Below are positions 6,420 through 6,887 of a DNA stretch of 6,887 bases, piece after piece. A model generated the notes under the pieces. That model saw only the letters and a program-made list of their open reading frames with translations. It searched no databases and was not told the origin of the DNA. A program made the position numbers and the translations under genes. Source of the stretch: Methanosuratincolales archaeon (GTDB taxonomy: Archaea; Thermoproteota; Methanomethylicia; Methanomethylicales; Methanomethylicaceae); NCBI GenBank assembly GCA_937930465.1, contig CALGKV010000099.1:1-6887 (forward strand), written 5' to 3'. Numbering within the stretch: position 1 is the first letter of the stretch; the number at the start of each line of letters is the position of its first letter.

Positions 6420-6572
6420 TCAGGGGTTCAGAACCATGGAACTGGATCCGCAATACGGGCATTTTTCTTTGTCCTTTACGAATGTTCTCCCGCAATGCAC
6501 GCATCGCATTAGTCCCTTGTCAACCATAGGTCCGTATTTTATTGTTATTCCGTTAACCTGTTCGCTTTCCAC
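6420..6572 (-). CDS. Very small zinc-ribbon protein (two CxxC knuckles)
   Basis: This is a 50-residue reading frame in which CVHCG (C24, C27) and CPYCG (C38, C41) form two CxxC knuckles ten residues apart, enough for a rubredoxin-like zinc ribbon. The family and function are unknown to me. An N-terminal stretch (GITIKYGPMVDKGL) precedes the knuckles, and the C-terminus is short and hydrophobic (SSSMVLNP). The start is uncertain: GTG at 6572 lies 17 bases after the stop of the preceding small ORF and suits translational coupling, while ATG at 6527 would give 35 residues. The GGGA next to the GTG is too close to act as a normal Shine-Dalgarno sequence. Paired CxxCG knuckles of this regularity are unlikely by chance. 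It is probably the second gene of an operon whose promoter is near 6835. Confidence 0.6.
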   Translation of the reverse strand: MESEQVNGITIKYGPMVDKGLMRCVHCGRTFVKDKEKCPYCGSSSMVLNP

Positions 6573-6589
6573 TCCCTTTTTGCTATCGC

Positions 6590-6800
6590 CTAAAAACCTT
6601 TGATTCCCGTGAATTGATTGTCCAGAAGGGCTGTTGCTCTCACAAATCCAGTATTCGGAATTATTGCAACAACCTCCTCCTTTGTACTGTCGATCGAGTC
6701 AAGAAATCCAACGAAGTCTGGCAGCTCCTTCTCAAAATCATCGATGCTGAAGTAATAAGCCTTCCATCCCCCTCCCTTCGTAGCTTATTATGAATAGCAT
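6590..6800 (-). pseudogene. Small protein of about 69 residues split by a one-base frameshift in a five-G run
   Basis: On the minus strand an ATG at 6800 opens MLFIISYEGRG and would soon run out of frame. Dropping one G from the five-base run at 6768-6772 joins it to a frame that continues WKAYYFSIDDFEKEL, then LPDFVGFLDSID, EEVVAIIPNTGFVRA and finally FTGIKGF, ending in TAG at 6590-6592. That downstream frame has no ATG, GTG or TTG before an in-frame TAA, so it cannot start by itself. Yet it reads like a real folded protein, with alternating hydrophobic strands and an acidic helix. A TATA box sits 36 bases before the ATG. I do not recognise the family. The break may be a sequencing or assembly error, a real mutation, or less likely programmed slippage. 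The zinc-ribbon gene follows after 17 bases. Confidence 0.5.
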
Positions 6801-6830
6801 TTTTACACAAATGTTATTCTGCCAATTTTT

Positions 6831-6840
6831 CTATTTATAA
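6831..6840 (-). promoter_or_regulatory. TATA box of the small-ORF/zinc-ribbon unit
   Basis: The minus strand reads TTATAAATAG, a strong archaeal TATA box, centred about 36 bases before the ATG at 6800. This predicts a leader of about ten bases without a Shine-Dalgarno sequence. The same AT-rich stretch, together with TATTATAAT at 6860-6868 on the plus strand, could also serve a rightward gene beyond the window; no such gene is visible here. Confidence 0.5.
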
Positions 6841-6887
6841 TTATGTGGATTGAAAAGAGTATTATAATGGCTAAGCTAAGTTAACTA

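Noticed and set aside
6328..6603. A 91-residue plus-strand frame starting inside the tRNA
   Set aside because: It begins inside tRNA-Ser and runs antisense to the zinc-ribbon gene, whose CxxC pairs are much better evidence.
6765..6767. ATG directly after GGGAGGGGG as the true start of the small ORF
   Set aside because: It is in the wrong frame, giving only MEGLLLQHR before a stop, and the G-rich stretch is too close to act as a Shine-Dalgarno sequence.
1..6887. CRISPR array, insertion sequence, integrase site or other mobile element
   Set aside because: I found no regularly spaced repeats, transposase or integrase motifs. tRNA-Ser is intact, with no duplicated 3' end in the window.

Overview
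The window is archaeal chromosomal DNA. The evidence is an archaeal/eukaryotic-type Pelota, an archaeal SRP (7S) RNA with SRP19- and SRP54-type helices, an Ncs6-type tRNA thiolase, an archaeal site-2 protease, TATA-like boxes set for leaderless or short-leader transcripts, and several GTG/TTG starts. I cannot place the phylum with confidence. A TACK-group lineage (Bathyarchaeia or a relative) would fit, but that is an impression.

Left part (1-3659): pelA reads rightward and meets a leftward radical SAM gene tail to tail; their stop codons share the palindrome CTAG. Upstream of the radical SAM gene on the minus strand lie a small two-helix membrane protein with a signal peptide, a stand-alone nucleotidyltransferase and cutA. 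The last two abut and form an operon. The radical SAM gene and the membrane-protein gene each have their own TATA-like box.

Middle part (3660-6384): a 57-base divergent promoter region separates cutA from a rightward unit. This unit holds a PDZ-containing M50 site-2 protease, then 19 bases later an NcsA-type thiolase, then the SRP RNA (5922-6244, closed by an 11-bp terminal helix) and tRNA-Ser(GCT) with an encoded CCA. Much of this half serves translation and protein targeting: ribosome rescue (Pelota), wobble-uridine thiolation (NcsA), SRP targeting and tRNA-Ser.

Right end (6385-6887): two very small leftward genes seem to form an operon behind a good TATA box. The first is a protein of about 69 residues, readable only if one G is removed from a five-G run. 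The second is a 50-residue protein with a two-CxxC zinc ribbon. Both are easy to miss.

I see no CRISPR array, transposon, integrase or obvious defence cassette. The most interesting items are the frameshifted small ORF with its zinc-ribbon partner, the two-helix membrane protein that resembles VirB2/Ced/Ted-type pilins, and the uncharacterised radical SAM enzyme.
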